64,000 nt of DNA from Betaproteobacteria bacterium SCN1 (GCA_008923315.1 WBSF01000005.1:43629-107628), one strand, 5' to 3'. Positions 42,341 to 51,075 are shown, counted from the first letter of the stretch. Notes: generated by a model from the sequence alone, not told the origin. Made by a program: numbers and translations.

Positions 42341-42811
42341 TCAATTGTTCGACTCAGCAAGCGCCTTTCGATACCTGCGGACTTGGGTTGCTGCCGTCGC
42401 CGGATTGACCCCAGCGGCAATGCAGGCGCGGACGACCTCGCTGGGTTTGGCATCGGGCATGGTCGCGGCGATGGCCCGGACCATCTCGACGGGGCGGATA
42501 GTGCTCGAAGGCTGCGCGGCGGCACGGATGCGGTCGGGCGGCATGGCGGGGGCAAGACCCGCGAAGGCTCCGGGCCTGATCTCCCCAGCAAGGAACATGC
42601 GGCGCACCCGCTCCGCTAGGTCCAGGTCGATCCCTGCAAAGTCGGCAATCAGCAGGTAGTCGGGCGACTCTACCCATTCCCGATCCTGTTCTTGTAGCGC
42701 CTGCATGAAGACCGCGCCGAACAGGTTATGGATGGCATCGGCGGGCGTGTGCTGTAGGTCTGGCGTCAGCGGCGGCAAGTCTGGCCCTTCCTTGGCGATG
42801 ATGCGGGCCAT
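42341..42811 (-). CDS. Element orphan with shared C-terminal module, copy 2
   Basis: The 156-residue protein has an N-terminal helical region (TPADAIHNLFGAVFMQALQEQDREWV, residues 20-50) and a C-terminal module MVRAIAATMPDAKPSEVVRACIAAGVNPATAATQVRRYRKAL, homologous to that of the 41958 gene. Function unknown. It starts four bases after the preceding gene ends, indicating one transcript. Confidence 0.7.
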   Translation of the reverse strand: MARIIAKEGPDLPPLTPDLQHTPADAIHNLFGAVFMQALQEQDREWVESPDYLLIADFAGIDLDLAERVRRMFLAGEIRPGAFAGLAPAMPPDRIRAAAQPSSTIRPVEMVRAIAATMPDAKPSEVVRACIAAGVNPATAATQVRRYRKALAESNN

Positions 42812-42815
42812 GCAA

Positions 42816-43229
42816 TCACCAGCGAGGCAGGAAGACGGCGGCGGTCTGGTCGAGGTCGAGGCCGGGGGCTTCTCGGTCAAGCGCCGTCTGTAGCGTTTCG
42901 CCGGGGTCGGTCAGGTCGATAAGCTGGACGCCCGGAAAGCGGCCCTCCTGCACCATCCAGACGATATGCGCGAGGCGCTGCGCCTTGTGGTCTTGGCTGG
43001 CCGGGGCGCTAGTGTCGATAGCCGGGAGATCGGCGGGGGCCTGTGCCTCGGGTATCCACAGGGGCAGGGCTTCGGGGTCGAAGGTCGGCGCGGGCGCTTG
43101 GTCGAGGGCCAGCGGGACGAGGACGGCGAACGGGCCGCGCTCAACGGTGGCAAGGCGGGTCTGGTAGTTCTGGCTGCTGGCTTTAATCCAGTCGGCCAGC
43201 GCGGAAAGGGCCTGTTGGGCTGCGGTCAT
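42816..43229 (-). CDS. Element orphan, 137 residues
   Basis: Not recognised. It starts with a helix (MTAAQQALSALADWIKASSQNYQTRL), has a Pro/Ala-rich middle, and closes with LIDLTDPGETLQTALDREAPGLDLDQTAAVFLP. No Cys pairs, signal peptide or membrane segment. An AGGAG ribosome site precedes the ATG. Same strand and operon as the neighbours. Confidence 0.65.
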   Translation of the reverse strand: MTAAQQALSALADWIKASSQNYQTRLATVERGPFAVLVPLALDQAPAPTFDPEALPLWIPEAQAPADLPAIDTSAPASQDHKAQRLAHIVWMVQEGRFPGVQLIDLTDPGETLQTALDREAPGLDLDQTAAVFLPRW

Positions 43230-43341
43230 TTTGGGTCTCCTAATCTTTAATCAGGCGGTTCCGCAACGGGTCGCCTTGGTTACTCAAAGGCTTGGCGTTC
43301 GCCCCTCCGGCGAGGTGGTGCCGGAGGGGGTGTCCAGCCCG

Positions 43342-44037
43342 TCAAATCTCGACGCGCTTGCTGGCCTGTTCCGCGAGGCTGGGCGTGTAGAAGCTGGGCG
43401 CAACCTTGCGGATGGCGGTTTCATACTTGCCCGCCAGCTTCGACAGGCCGACGCTGTTGCTCAGGTTCGCGTACAGGTCCGGCTTGCGCGATTGCAGGGC
43501 TTCAAGGCGCAGCCCTTCATGGACGCTGGGAGCCAGCCCGACGAGGAACGAGGGCGAGTGCCAGAGGATGGCTGCAACGTCGTCGTTGTCCGCCATCGCC
43601 TGCTTCACTTGCAGCAGCCCTTCCGGCGTTTTGGCCTGCTCGCGCACCCAGCTACGAATCTCGCTATGCAGGGCGCTGCGGTCCGAGCTGGGGCCGAGAT
43701 GCAAATCAGCCTGCGCCAGCGCGGACGCTTTCAGCTTCTCGGCGTGCGCCTCCAGCGCGGCCTTGGATTTCTCCAGATGGTTGGTCACCTTCTCCGCAAG
43801 CTGCTTGGCGGCGGCGTGTTTCTGAACCTCCGTCCGGGTCGGGTCGCCGACCAGCGCCGCAATCTTCTTGGCCGCATCTTTGAGGGTGATATGGGCGCTC
43901 TGCACGTCCGGCGCGACATGGGCGTCGATGCCCTTGGGATCGCCCAGCATGGCAGCGAGCCCGGTGTCGAGCTGGGCGGTATCGAGGAAGCCAGTAGCGG
44001 CGGGGTCTTTGACGAGGTACTGCGATTCAATGTTCAT
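43342..44037 (-). CDS. Element orphan with coiled-coil centre, 231 residues
   Basis: Not recognised. The middle (residues 50-110) is a long Ala/Lys/Glu helix of coiled-coil character (KHAAAKQLAEKVTNHLEKSKAALEAHAEKL in parts), and the C-terminal half is helical with several conserved-looking Trp and Pro residues (RSWVREQAKTPEGL, ILWHSPSFLVGLAPS). The look is of a phage structural or scaffolding protein, but this is only an impression. It starts three bases after the DUF5681-type gene. Confidence 0.65.
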   Translation of the reverse strand: MNIESQYLVKDPAATGFLDTAQLDTGLAAMLGDPKGIDAHVAPDVQSAHITLKDAAKKIAALVGDPTRTEVQKHAAAKQLAEKVTNHLEKSKAALEAHAEKLKASALAQADLHLGPSSDRSALHSEIRSWVREQAKTPEGLLQVKQAMADNDDVAAILWHSPSFLVGLAPSVHEGLRLEALQSRKPDLYANLSNSVGLSKLAGKYETAIRKVAPSFYTPSLAEQASKRVEI

Positions 44038-44040
44038 GGG

Positions 44041-44664
44041 TTACTCCTTAACGGTGAGCTTGAGATGGTGCTGCTGCTTGAGGACGGCGCTTTCCCAGTC
44101 GTCCAGCCCGCCCAGCATGGGGACGAGCATGACGCCGCCCGGAACCCCGCCGGAGTCGGCTGCCTTCTGGAAGGCTTCCATCTGGCGCTGGCGCATGTCG
44201 GCCAGAATCTGGGTGGCAGCCACACGGGCGGCGCTTTCAATGAGGCCGACAACCTCCTTGCCCTCCTCGGGGGCAATCTCCCCTTCGAGGACGGCCCGAA
44301 GCAGGGCTTCAATGCTGGTTTCGCCGTCGCGCTTCTCCAGCTTCGGGATGGGGCGGCCTTTGCGGACGGGGTACAGGCGATCCATGGCAATCTTCATCGC
44401 TGTCGGATCGCCCTTCATTGCCAGATCGACGCAGCGGCGCGTGATCCTCTCGGCCTCGCCTTCCAGTAGCTCCTCGCAGGCGAGCGTGACCTTGTTGCGG
44501 CTACCCTTCGGGCGGCCCTTAGTCCGGTGCCCCGGAAGGAACTTGCCGCTTCTGGGGTCCTGTAGTACCCCGCTGGGGTGTCGGATAGGGTCTGCTGCGG
44601 CAGCGGCTTCGGCCTGTTGCTGGGCCAGGGCCTCCGGCGTTAGCTTCCATGGTGGTGTCTTCAT
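44041..44664 (-). CDS. DUF5681-type protein (possible TerS-like DNA-binding protein)
   Basis: The 207-residue protein has the basic motif GHRTKGRPKGSRNKVTLACEELL (residues about 45-67), typical of DUF5681 proteins, then a helical middle (DLAMKGDPTAMKIAMDRL) and an acidic region. GRPKGSRNK-type starts also occur in phage small terminase subunits, so a packaging role is possible but unproven. ATG 44664 is preferred over ATG 44685; neither has a strong ribosome site. It is the first gene of the leftward operon. Confidence 0.7.
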   Translation of the reverse strand: MKTPPWKLTPEALAQQQAEAAAAADPIRHPSGVLQDPRSGKFLPGHRTKGRPKGSRNKVTLACEELLEGEAERITRRCVDLAMKGDPTAMKIAMDRLYPVRKGRPIPKLEKRDGETSIEALLRAVLEGEIAPEEGKEVVGLIESAARVAATQILADMRQRQMEAFQKAADSGGVPGGVMLVPMLGGLDDWESAVLKQQHHLKLTVKE

Positions 44665-44854
44665 CTTGGCAACCGTAAAAATCATTGGCTGCCGCTATGT
44701 TCCCCAGCAAAAATTAGTGGGGCACCGGGAAAGTTGATCCCCTTCGGTGCCAAGGCCCCGCGCCAGCCCCTACCATCCATTTACCAGCTATCCCCGGAGC
44801 CGCCCTGAAGGAAAACTGGTTGGCGCGTCGATCAAAGCCCGGCGCGCTGCTCCT

Positions 44855-44891
44855 AACCCCGGATGGGTTCGCCTGTCCGGGGTTTCTTTTT
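44855..44891 (+). terminator. Intrinsic terminator of an unseen plus-strand transcript
   Basis: AACCCCGGA pairs with TCCGGGGTT around a 12-base loop, followed by TTTCTTTTT. It works only on the plus strand, where no protein gene ends nearby. Confidence 0.75.
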
Positions 44892-45000
44892 GCCTTCAGC
44901 CATTGGCTGGCCCAGCCCCCGGTTAAACACCCGCCCCTCGCGCGGTATCCGGGGCCATACGGGGCGAACGGGGACGGGGTGGGGCCACTCCATTGCCCCG

Positions 45001-45035
45001 GCCCATCGCCCCGTAAATCGCGTGTGGCGATGGGC
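45001..45035. repeat. 10-bp inverted repeat GCCCATCGCC / GGCGATGGGC
   Basis: Perfect arms separated by 15 bp, in a GC-rich gap beside the HNH gene. It could be a hairpin in an origin, a cos-like site or an operator; nothing further supports one choice. Confidence 0.45.
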
Positions 45036-45119
45036 TGGCTAACCCCCTTGGGCACCCCTCAGACCAAGCAAGACCGCCAGCCCGTTGATTTCTCTAGGCG
45101 TTTTCGACCAGACCTTCGG

Positions 45120-45635
45120 CTAAACAATTAGGTGGTCTGGAATCCGGTTGCTTTTGGACAGGTTTTCCGCCGCTGGGATGGCGCGAAGGTTCCAAGGAAC
45201 ATGCAGGCCGCATACACCCTTGCCCTTGAGCGGGATGATGTGATCGACATGATGGGGGATGCCGGTCTCGCGGGTCAGGCGCTCGGCCTCCGCGTAGATA
45301 GCGGCGATGGCCTCCCGATGTCCTTTCGATAGCCACATGGGGGTGGCCGTCGCTAGCCCAGCCTGCCGGGCGCGGACTCGGGCGCGGTCCCGTGGGCGGT
45401 TGGCCGCGTAGTTCGCTTCGTAGCTGGCCCTCGCACGGATGAGGGCCAGCTCACGGTTTGCTTCGTAGTACGCCTTGTCGTAGGCGGCCTTTCGCTCCCT
45501 GTTCGCCTCGCTATAGGCCTTCAACAGGGGGGAATTGCACTCGCGGCAGTAGTAATGAAGCCCGTCCTTCGAGGCCTTCCTCTTACTGAACGCCTCCAGC
45601 GGCTTCTGTTCGCCGCATCGCTTGCATTGCTTCAT
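45120..45635 (-). CDS. HNH endonuclease
   Basis: The 171-residue protein has an N-terminal zinc-ribbon-like part (CKRCGEQKPLEAFSKRKASKDG, then YYCRECN) found in phage HNH proteins, a charged repeat-rich middle (YEANRE repeated), and a C-terminal HNH domain HHVDHIIPLKGKGVCGLHVPWNLRAI with the metal-binding His and Asn. HNH nucleases in phages and satellites often assist DNA packaging or act in element transfer. A possible homing role is also open. Confidence 0.85.
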   Translation of the reverse strand: MKQCKRCGEQKPLEAFSKRKASKDGLHYYCRECNSPLLKAYSEANRERKAAYDKAYYEANRELALIRARASYEANYAANRPRDRARVRARQAGLATATPMWLSKGHREAIAAIYAEAERLTRETGIPHHVDHIIPLKGKGVCGLHVPWNLRAIPAAENLSKSNRIPDHLIV

Positions 45636-46119
45636 TCTTCCGCCCCGTCGTTGTCATACCGAAATAATCACCTCAAGGGCGGGCTGGGGCTCGGGGTAAA
45701 TAGCGCCCGACCGCGCAGGCCTTCGCAGGGGCCGTCCTGTCTTCCTCTTCTGACATGCTCCCGGTAAAGCCCCGCTTCTGACTGGTCGCGTCTTCGTCTG
45801 GAACTAGCCGGGATATTTGCCCATATCCCATATCCCGGATGGGATATCCCAGCGGGACGGGGGCCGGGATGTCCGGGACATATCCCTTTAGGGATGTCCC
45901 CATATCCCGCCCGTCCTTACGTCCTCAGTCTTGGGGGTAGGCTGGGACATGCGGGCCATCCTGAACTTGAGAGTCGTTCTCATTTGCTCTCAAAAAGGAT
46001 CTAAAAATCATTTGGGGTCTTTCCCGGACTCATGGGATATTTCACCTAGCGCATGTACATCACTAGGGCGGTGCCCGGAAACCGTAGCGCGTTCATCAAC
46101 GGTTCTGGGAGTCCCTACC
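45636..46119. promoter_or_regulatory. 484-bp divergent control region of the element
   Basis: This gap separates the leftward HNH gene from the rightward AlpA/primase module. It contains a dense cluster of ATATCCC-type repeats (45810-45908), then an AT-richer stretch (45965-46040) with another GGGATAT (46033). No protein gene is evident. It is the best place for the element's replication origin and divergent promoters. Confidence 0.55.
45810..45908. repeat. Cluster of ATATCCC / GGGATAT / GGGATGTCC repeats
   Basis: Heptamers occur at 45810 (GGGATAT), 45823 and 45830 (adjacent ATATCCC), 45841-45850 (palindrome GGGATATCCC), 45880-45886 (ATATCCC), and 45902-45908 (ATATCCC). GGGATGTCC variants lie at 45866 and 45891, including the palindrome ATGTCC-G-GGACAT. 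The density and mixed orientation are typical of iterons or multi-site operators. Confidence 0.75.
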
Positions 46120-46320
46120 ATGCAAGACAAGTCCATCCTGCGCGCCGACGATATCGTCGCCATCCTCAACATCGCCAAGCCCACCTTCTACCGCTGGATC
46201 AAGGAAGGCCGCTTCCCCGCTGGGGTCAAGTACGGCCCGAACACGACCGGCTGGCCCCGCCATGTGGTTGACGGCTGGCTTGCCGCCAAGGAATCCGCCC
46301 AGCCCGCCCCGGCACAGTAA
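46120..46320 (+). CDS. AlpA-like DNA-binding regulator
   Basis: The 66-residue protein is a MerR-like helix-turn-helix of the AlpA family: ILRADDIVAILNIAKPTFYRWIKEGRFPAGVKYGPNTTGWPRHVVDGWLA in order. AlpA-type proteins control excision or replication genes in P4-like satellites and islands. A GGGAG site precedes ATG 46120. It is 17 bp upstream of the primase gene and next to the ATATCCC repeats, which it may bind. Confidence 0.88.
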   Translation: MQDKSILRADDIVAILNIAKPTFYRWIKEGRFPAGVKYGPNTTGWPRHVVDGWLAAKESAQPAPAQ

Positions 46321-46337
46321 GAACAGCGGAGGCGGCT

Positions 46338-48323
46338 ATGACAACAAGATTCGAGTCCTCGGGCATCCCCGAGGAACTGAAGGCGCACGCCCGTTGGGTG
46401 GCATGGCGCTACATGGAGCGCGACGGCCAGCCCAAGCCGGCGAAGGTGCCGACCGATCCGAAGACGGGGCGCAATGCCAGCCCGACTGATCCGGCCACAT
46501 GGGCGGACTTCCAGACCGCTGAGGCATACGCCCGCCAGCATGGCGTCGGCGTCGGCCTTGTCCTGTCGGCGGAGTCGGGCCTTTGCTGCATTGACCTGGA
46601 CGCGACCAATGACCCCGCCGTGCAGGGCATCCATCGCGGCATCCTCGACGAAGCGGCAGCGGCTGGCGCATACATCGAAGCCTCGCCCAGCGGCAAGGGC
46701 TGGCATATCTGGGTGCAGCATGACGAGGCAGTGACCGCCCCCCGCGCCGTTCCCGGCGTCGAGTGCTACACCGCCGAACGCTTCATGACTGTTACCGGCG
46801 CGAGCGGACAAGGGCGCGTTATGCCGATGCCCGATTCGCTGGCCGCCCGGCTGGCCCCTTGCTTCGCGGCCCCGGTCGCACCTGTGGTGGCTGCCGCGTC
46901 CGTCGAGCTACCGGCCATCACAGACGACGCCCTACGCAAGCAGGCGGCGGAACGCTTCGGCGACCGCTTCCAAGCGTTCTGGACCGGGCAATGGGAAAGC
47001 CTGCATCCCTCGCAGTCGGAAGCCGATCACGAGTTCGCCATAATGCTGGCCCGCTTCACTTCGGACCCGGACCAATGGCTGCGGTTGTTCCTGCAAAGCG
47101 GAATGGCGGAGACCTTGGAGCGGAAGAAGACCAAGCGGCACATCCAGCAATACCTGAGCACGACCTACGACAAGGCGCGGCGCATCGCTGACGAAGAGAA
47201 CTACCACATCAGCTTCGGGCGGCGCGTTGCGGAAGCCCTCATCACCCGCTGGAAGGCGATGAAAGCGGCACTCGCGGCAAGCCTGCTGGAGCCGTTCGCC
47301 GAGTTCATCCAGAAGAAGGTTTCAGTGCTCAAGCTGGTTCGCGGCATCCTCGGCGAAGGCGGTCTGTCGGTCCTCTACGGTGCCCCCGGTGCGGGTAAGT
47401 CGTTCCTCGCGCTGGACCTTTGTTACGCCGTCGCCACGGGGCAACCATGGATGGGGAGGGACACCCGGCAGGGGCCGGTTATTTACGCCGCTGGCGAGGG
47501 CGTACCGGGGCTGCGGATGCGCGGCAAGGCCATCGCCAAGGTGAAGGGCTGCGACGCGCCCAACATCTTCTTTCTGCCGCACTCCCTGAGTACGCCGGAC
47601 GAAGGCGAGAAGATGGCAATGGTGCTGGATCAGGTAACGGCCCGCTGCCGCGTCCCGCCCGCCTTGCTCATCATCGACACCCTGAGCCGTTTCTTCGGCG
47701 AAGGCGACGACGAAAACTCAGCCAAGGACATGAAGCGGTTTGTCGGTGCCATCAGCGCCCTCATGGCGAAGTGCCCGACGCTGCACGTCATGATCGTCCA
47801 TCACTCCGGCAAGACGGCGGACAAGGGGATGCGCGGATCGTCGGCGCTGCAAGGCGCAGCCGATACGGTCATCCAGTGCCACAAGGACGGAGACACGCAC
47901 CGCGCCGTTATCGAGAAGCAGAAGGATGGACAGGACAACATCCTGCTGCCCTTCGCCCTCGATCAAGTGGAGCTTGGTGAAGACGACGACGGCGAGCCGA
48001 TTACCTCCTGCGTGGTCGTCCATGACCATGAAGGCAAGGCCCGCCCGTTGTCGGGCTTCGCTGCAACCGGGGTCAAGATTCTCCGCTACCTCCGGCAGTC
48101 GGTAGTTGAGGCCAACGGAATAGCCTCCTACGCCGACCCGATCCCGCTTCAGGCGTATCACAACCAATGGTATCTGGAGCGCCCGGACGACAAGCCGGAT
48201 TCTGTCCGCAAGACAGACCGCCGCGTATTGAACAACCTGCGCGAAATGAAGCTGATCGAGTGGAACGGCGGCGAAAGCCCCATCCGTCTGCTGCCCGCCT
48301 TCGATGGCGTCACGATTGAATAA
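46338..48323 (+). CDS. Primase-polymerase/RepA-type ATPase fusion
   Basis: The 661-residue protein has an N-terminal prim-pol-like domain (residues about 15-160; CCIDLDATNDP and IEASPSGKGWHIWV carry the acidic and His residues of this fold) and a central RecA/RepA-type ATPase with Walker A GAPGAGKS (348-355), Walker B LLIIDTLSRFFG and the HHSGKTADKGMRGSSALQGAADTV motor segment. A C-terminal winged-helix-like region follows. It should prime and unwind DNA for the element's own replication. Confidence 0.88.
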   Translation: MTTRFESSGIPEELKAHARWVAWRYMERDGQPKPAKVPTDPKTGRNASPTDPATWADFQTAEAYARQHGVGVGLVLSAESGLCCIDLDATNDPAVQGIHRGILDEAAAAGAYIEASPSGKGWHIWVQHDEAVTAPRAVPGVECYTAERFMTVTGASGQGRVMPMPDSLAARLAPCFAAPVAPVVAAASVELPAITDDALRKQAAERFGDRFQAFWTGQWESLHPSQSEADHEFAIMLARFTSDPDQWLRLFLQSGMAETLERKKTKRHIQQYLSTTYDKARRIADEENYHISFGRRVAEALITRWKAMKAALAASLLEPFAEFIQKKVSVLKLVRGILGEGGLSVLYGAPGAGKSFLALDLCYAVATGQPWMGRDTRQGPVIYAAGEGVPGLRMRGKAIAKVKGCDAPNIFFLPHSLSTPDEGEKMAMVLDQVTARCRVPPALLIIDTLSRFFGEGDDENSAKDMKRFVGAISALMAKCPTLHVMIVHHSGKTADKGMRGSSALQGAADTVIQCHKDGDTHRAVIEKQKDGQDNILLPFALDQVELGEDDDGEPITSCVVVHDHEGKARPLSGFAATGVKILRYLRQSVVEANGIASYADPIPLQAYHNQWYLERPDDKPDSVRKTDRRVLNNLREMKLIEWNGGESPIRLLPAFDGVTIE

Positions 48324-48335
48324 GGAGAAGCAACC

Positions 48336-49277
48336 ATGAACGCGATTCACTTTCCCGGGCTGGCCGGAGAGATTGTCCAGCACCTCAACGAACAGGCCCC
48401 CGTCGCCACTCCCCGGATGGCAATGGGCGGGGCCATTGCCCTGCTGGGGGCCATCGTCGGAGCAGGCTGGGAGTTGCCGCATATCGGCCTTTACCCAGAA
48501 TCAGCCGTGCGCCGCGTCCTGCCGCACCTTGAGCCGGAGGACTTCCCGACGACCCAGCCCATCGGGCAAAGCGTCATGCTGGTAGCCGACCCGGCGCACG
48601 GCAAGGGCGGAATCATCGAAGGGGTTGAGCAACTGCTGGGCGGGCTGCTACGGCAGCGCCCAGACACCTCGGCCATTGCCCAGCGGCTGCTGACCATCCA
48701 GCACTTCAACCATCTGGCGCTCGCCGGGATGGAGCCGGAACCCGAGGATGTGGATAGGGTGCGCGGCATCGTCAAGCCTGCGACCTTCGACCGGCTGCTA
48801 GACGGCTCCCTGTTCCTGCTGGCCGAATCGACCCCGGATGACTTCGATTACCTGCTGCCGCATTGGTACGAGAGCAGTCCGTTCTACGGCCAGTGCCTGA
48901 TGATCCGGCACCATGGACCGAAGGGCGACAAGAACCGACAACCACATGGGCAGCCGTCCGCCGCCCTGCTGGGCCGTCTGGCCGAGCTGGCGGACCTGGC
49001 CCAAGCGGGGCGAAAGGTTCTGGTCGAAGTCACCGAGGACGCCGCCGCTTGGTATCGCCTGTTCCTGCGCTTGGACATGGACACCTACAGCGAGCATGGG
49101 CCGGTCGGGCTGGAGGGCGAATGGGCGCGGCAGTCGTTGCAAGTGGCGGCCATCGTCGCGGTAGGGCTGGACCCTCTGCGCCCGGTCATCACCGCCGAGT
49201 TGTTCCGGCTTGCCAGCGACCTTGCAAGCGAAGGCGTCCGGCTGGCCCGCGCTGGGCTGGGGGTGGCTGGGGTGTAA
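48336..49277 (+). CDS. Replication-associated orphan (DUF3987-like remnant)
   Basis: The 313-residue protein resembles the DUF3987 type of primase-linked ATPases in layout, but the expected Walker A is replaced by VADPAHGKGGIIEGVEQLLGG (no GKS/T). The rest has LFLLAESTPDDFDYLLPHWYESSPFYGQCLMIRHHG and a helical C-terminus. Assignment to DUF3987 is tentative. It lies 12 bp after the primase gene and is likely part of the replication unit. Confidence 0.6.
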   Translation: MNAIHFPGLAGEIVQHLNEQAPVATPRMAMGGAIALLGAIVGAGWELPHIGLYPESAVRRVLPHLEPEDFPTTQPIGQSVMLVADPAHGKGGIIEGVEQLLGGLLRQRPDTSAIAQRLLTIQHFNHLALAGMEPEPEDVDRVRGIVKPATFDRLLDGSLFLLAESTPDDFDYLLPHWYESSPFYGQCLMIRHHGPKGDKNRQPHGQPSAALLGRLAELADLAQAGRKVLVEVTEDAAAWYRLFLRLDMDTYSEHGPVGLEGEWARQSLQVAAIVAVGLDPLRPVITAELFRLASDLASEGVRLARAGLGVAGV

Positions 49278-49388
49278 CCCCTCGGGGGCCGGGAAAAGGT
49301 GTTTCACCCCCGACCGCACCCCCGGCCTTTGGCTGGCCTTGGTGGGGGCTGGAAACCGGGGGTGAAAGGACTGCACCCCCGGAAAGAA

Positions 49389-49424
49389 CAAGGGGCTACG
49401 GATCAACCGTAACCCCTTGATTTT
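49389..49424 (+). terminator. Intrinsic terminator at the end of the replication operon
   Basis: CAAGGGG pairs with CCCCTTG, with an inner ACGG/CCGT stem, followed by ATTTTATT. It lies between the last element gene and the CCA end of the element tRNA. Confidence 0.75.
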
Positions 49425-49426
49425 AT

Positions 49427-49502
<76 letters not shown>

Positions 49503-49511
49503 GAAACCTTT

Positions 49512-49530
49512 ACCTTCGCATTACGAATGC
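49512..49530. other. attR core of the integrated element
   Basis: Second copy of the 19-bp repeat ACCTTCGCATTACGAATGC. Nine bases separate it from the 5' end of the element tRNA. Confidence 0.9.
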
Positions 49531-49558
49531 GCTGCTCTACCAACTGAGCTATGCCGGC
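49512..49558 (-). pseudogene. 5' part of the disrupted host tRNA-Thr(CGT)
   Basis: On the minus strand this reads the acceptor 5' strand GCCGGCA, the D arm and the anticodon arm, then diverges after the variable region into AAAGGTTTC and the element tRNA. There is no T arm, so no functional tRNA results. The host promoter, upstream at about 49560-49600, would now read through this leader into the element tRNA. Confidence 0.88.
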
Positions 49559-49584
49559 GAAAAGGCCCGCGCATTATAGCGAAT

Positions 49585-50973
49585 TCATCCGGCGGCGCGC
49601 AGGCGCTCCACGGTTCGTTCACGACCGATCAGTTCCAGCGTGGCGTCGATGGCGGGCGTCTGCGTTTCGCCGGTGACGAGCACGCGCACGGGCATGGCGA
49701 GTTTCGGCATCTTCAGGCCGTGGGCGGCGAGGGTTTCCTTGAAGGCGGCGGAAATGGCGGTGCGTTCCCAGGCGATGGATTCGAGCTTGGCGACGAGTTC
49801 GCCCAGCGCTGGCAGCACCTCGGGGGTGACGTGCTGCGCCAGCAGTTCGGCCGTGGGGTGCAGGGTGCGGTAGAAGAGGGTGGCGGCGTCGGCCAGTTCC
49901 TCGATGGTCGCGGCGCGTTCCTTCACCAGCGCGACGACAGCGGTGAGTGTCGGGCCGGCGTCCGGGTTGGCACCGTTGCGCAGCAGGAAGGGGCGCATCA
50001 ATGCGGCCAGGCGCGCGTCGTCGGCGGTCTTGATGTACTGCTGGTTGAGCCAGCGCAGTTTCTCGGTGTTGAACTGCGCGGCCGACGGCGTGATGCGGTC
50101 GAGGTCGAACCACTGCACGAACTGTTCGCGGCTGAAGATTTCGGCGTCGCCGTGCGACCAGCCGAGCCGCGCGAGGTAGTTGATCACCGCCTCGGGCAGG
50201 TAGCCGTCGTCGGAATACTGCATCACCGACACCGCGCCGTGGCGCTTGGACAGCTTGGTGCCGTCGTCGCCGAGGATCATCGACAGGTGCGCGTACTGCG
50301 GCACCTCGGCGCCCAGCGCCTTGAGGATGTTGATCTGGCGCGGCGTGTTGTTGACGTGGTCGTCGCCGCGGATGACGTGGGTGATCCGCATGTCCCAGTC
50401 GTCCACCACCACGCAGAAGTTGTAGGTGGGCGTGCCGTCGGTGCGGGCGATGACGAGGTCGTCCAGTTCCGCGTTGGCGAATTCGATGGTGCCCTTGACC
50501 AGGTCCTTCCACGCCACGCTGCCTTCGGTGGGATTCTTGAAGCGGATGACGGGTGACACGCCGGCTGGCGGCTCGGGCAGGGTCTTGCCTGCCTCCGGGC
50601 GCCAGCGGCCGTCGTAGCGCGGCTTTTCGCCGGCGGCACGCTGGGCTTCGCGCAGGGCGTCGAGTTCTTCCGGGGCCATGTAGCAGCGATAGGCCAGCCC
50701 CTTGTCCAGCATCTCCGCGATCACCTGTTTGTAGCGGTCCATGCGCTGCATCTGGTAGAACGGGCCTTCGTCGTGGGCCAGATCGAGCCAGGCCATGCCG
50801 TCGAGGATGGCCTGCACTGCCTCGGGCGTGGAGCGTGCCACGTCGGTGTCCTCGATGCGCAGGATGAACTGCCCGCCGTGATGCCGTGCAAAGGCCCACG
50901 AGAAGAGTGCGGTGCGCGCGCCGCCAATGTGCAGGTAACCGGTGGGCGAGGGAGCGAAGCGGGTGCGGATCAT
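49585..50973 (-). CDS. gltX: Glutamyl-tRNA synthetase
   Basis: The 462-residue class I synthetase has the HIGH-type motif ([21 protein letters not shown], residues 5-25), [10 protein letters not shown], and the KMSKS-equivalent KLSKRHGA (about residue 240), with a C-terminal anticodon-binding domain. It ligates glutamate to tRNA-Glu. ATG 50973 matches the family start ([12 protein letters not shown]). The stop lies just outside the element-interrupted tRNA locus. Confidence 0.96.
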   Translation of the reverse strand: MIRTRFAPSPTGYLHIGGARTALFSWAFARHHGGQFILRIEDTDVARSTPEAVQAILDGMAWLDLAHDEGPFYQMQRMDRYKQVIAEMLDKGLAYRCYMAPEELDALREAQRAAGEKPRYDGRWRPEAGKTLPEPPAGVSPVIRFKNPTEGSVAWKDLVKGTIEFANAELDDLVIARTDGTPTYNFCVVVDDWDMRITHVIRGDDHVNNTPRQINILKALGAEVPQYAHLSMILGDDGTKLSKRHGAVSVMQYSDDGYLPEAVINYLARLGWSHGDAEIFSREQFVQWFDLDRITPSAAQFNTEKLRWLNQQYIKTADDARLAALMRPFLLRNGANPDAGPTLTAVVALVKERAATIEELADAATLFYRTLHPTAELLAQHVTPEVLPALGELVAKLESIAWERTAISAAFKETLAAHGLKMPKLAMPVRVLVTGETQTPAIDATLELIGRERTVERLRAAG

Positions 50974-51075
50974 GGCGGCGGTGCGAAAAAAAGCGGCCAT
51001 TTTACCTGCCTGCATCCCGACGCGTCGCCAAATTGACCTTGGCCGCCGGGTTGTGGTTTAATTCGCGCCGCTTCG

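Larger units (their letters stand above)
44665..45119. other. 455-bp GC-rich gap in the element with a plus-strand terminator
   Basis: No convincing gene. It holds an intrinsic terminator for plus-strand transcripts (44855-44891), although no plus-strand gene precedes it for more than 3 kb. It also has a run of CGGGG-rich repeats (44950-44985) and a 10-bp inverted repeat (45001-45035). A small RNA and/or a replication or packaging site may lie here. Confidence 0.5.

Noticed and set aside
44714..45055. A 113-codon minus-strand frame in the element gap
   Set aside because: The composition is dominated by Gly, Pro, Arg and Ser, with no ribosome site, and a plus-strand terminator cuts through it. 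I treat the region as non-coding.
45810..45908. A CRISPR array in the element
   Set aside because: The repeats are only 7-10 bp, in both orientations and irregularly spaced, with no cas genes.
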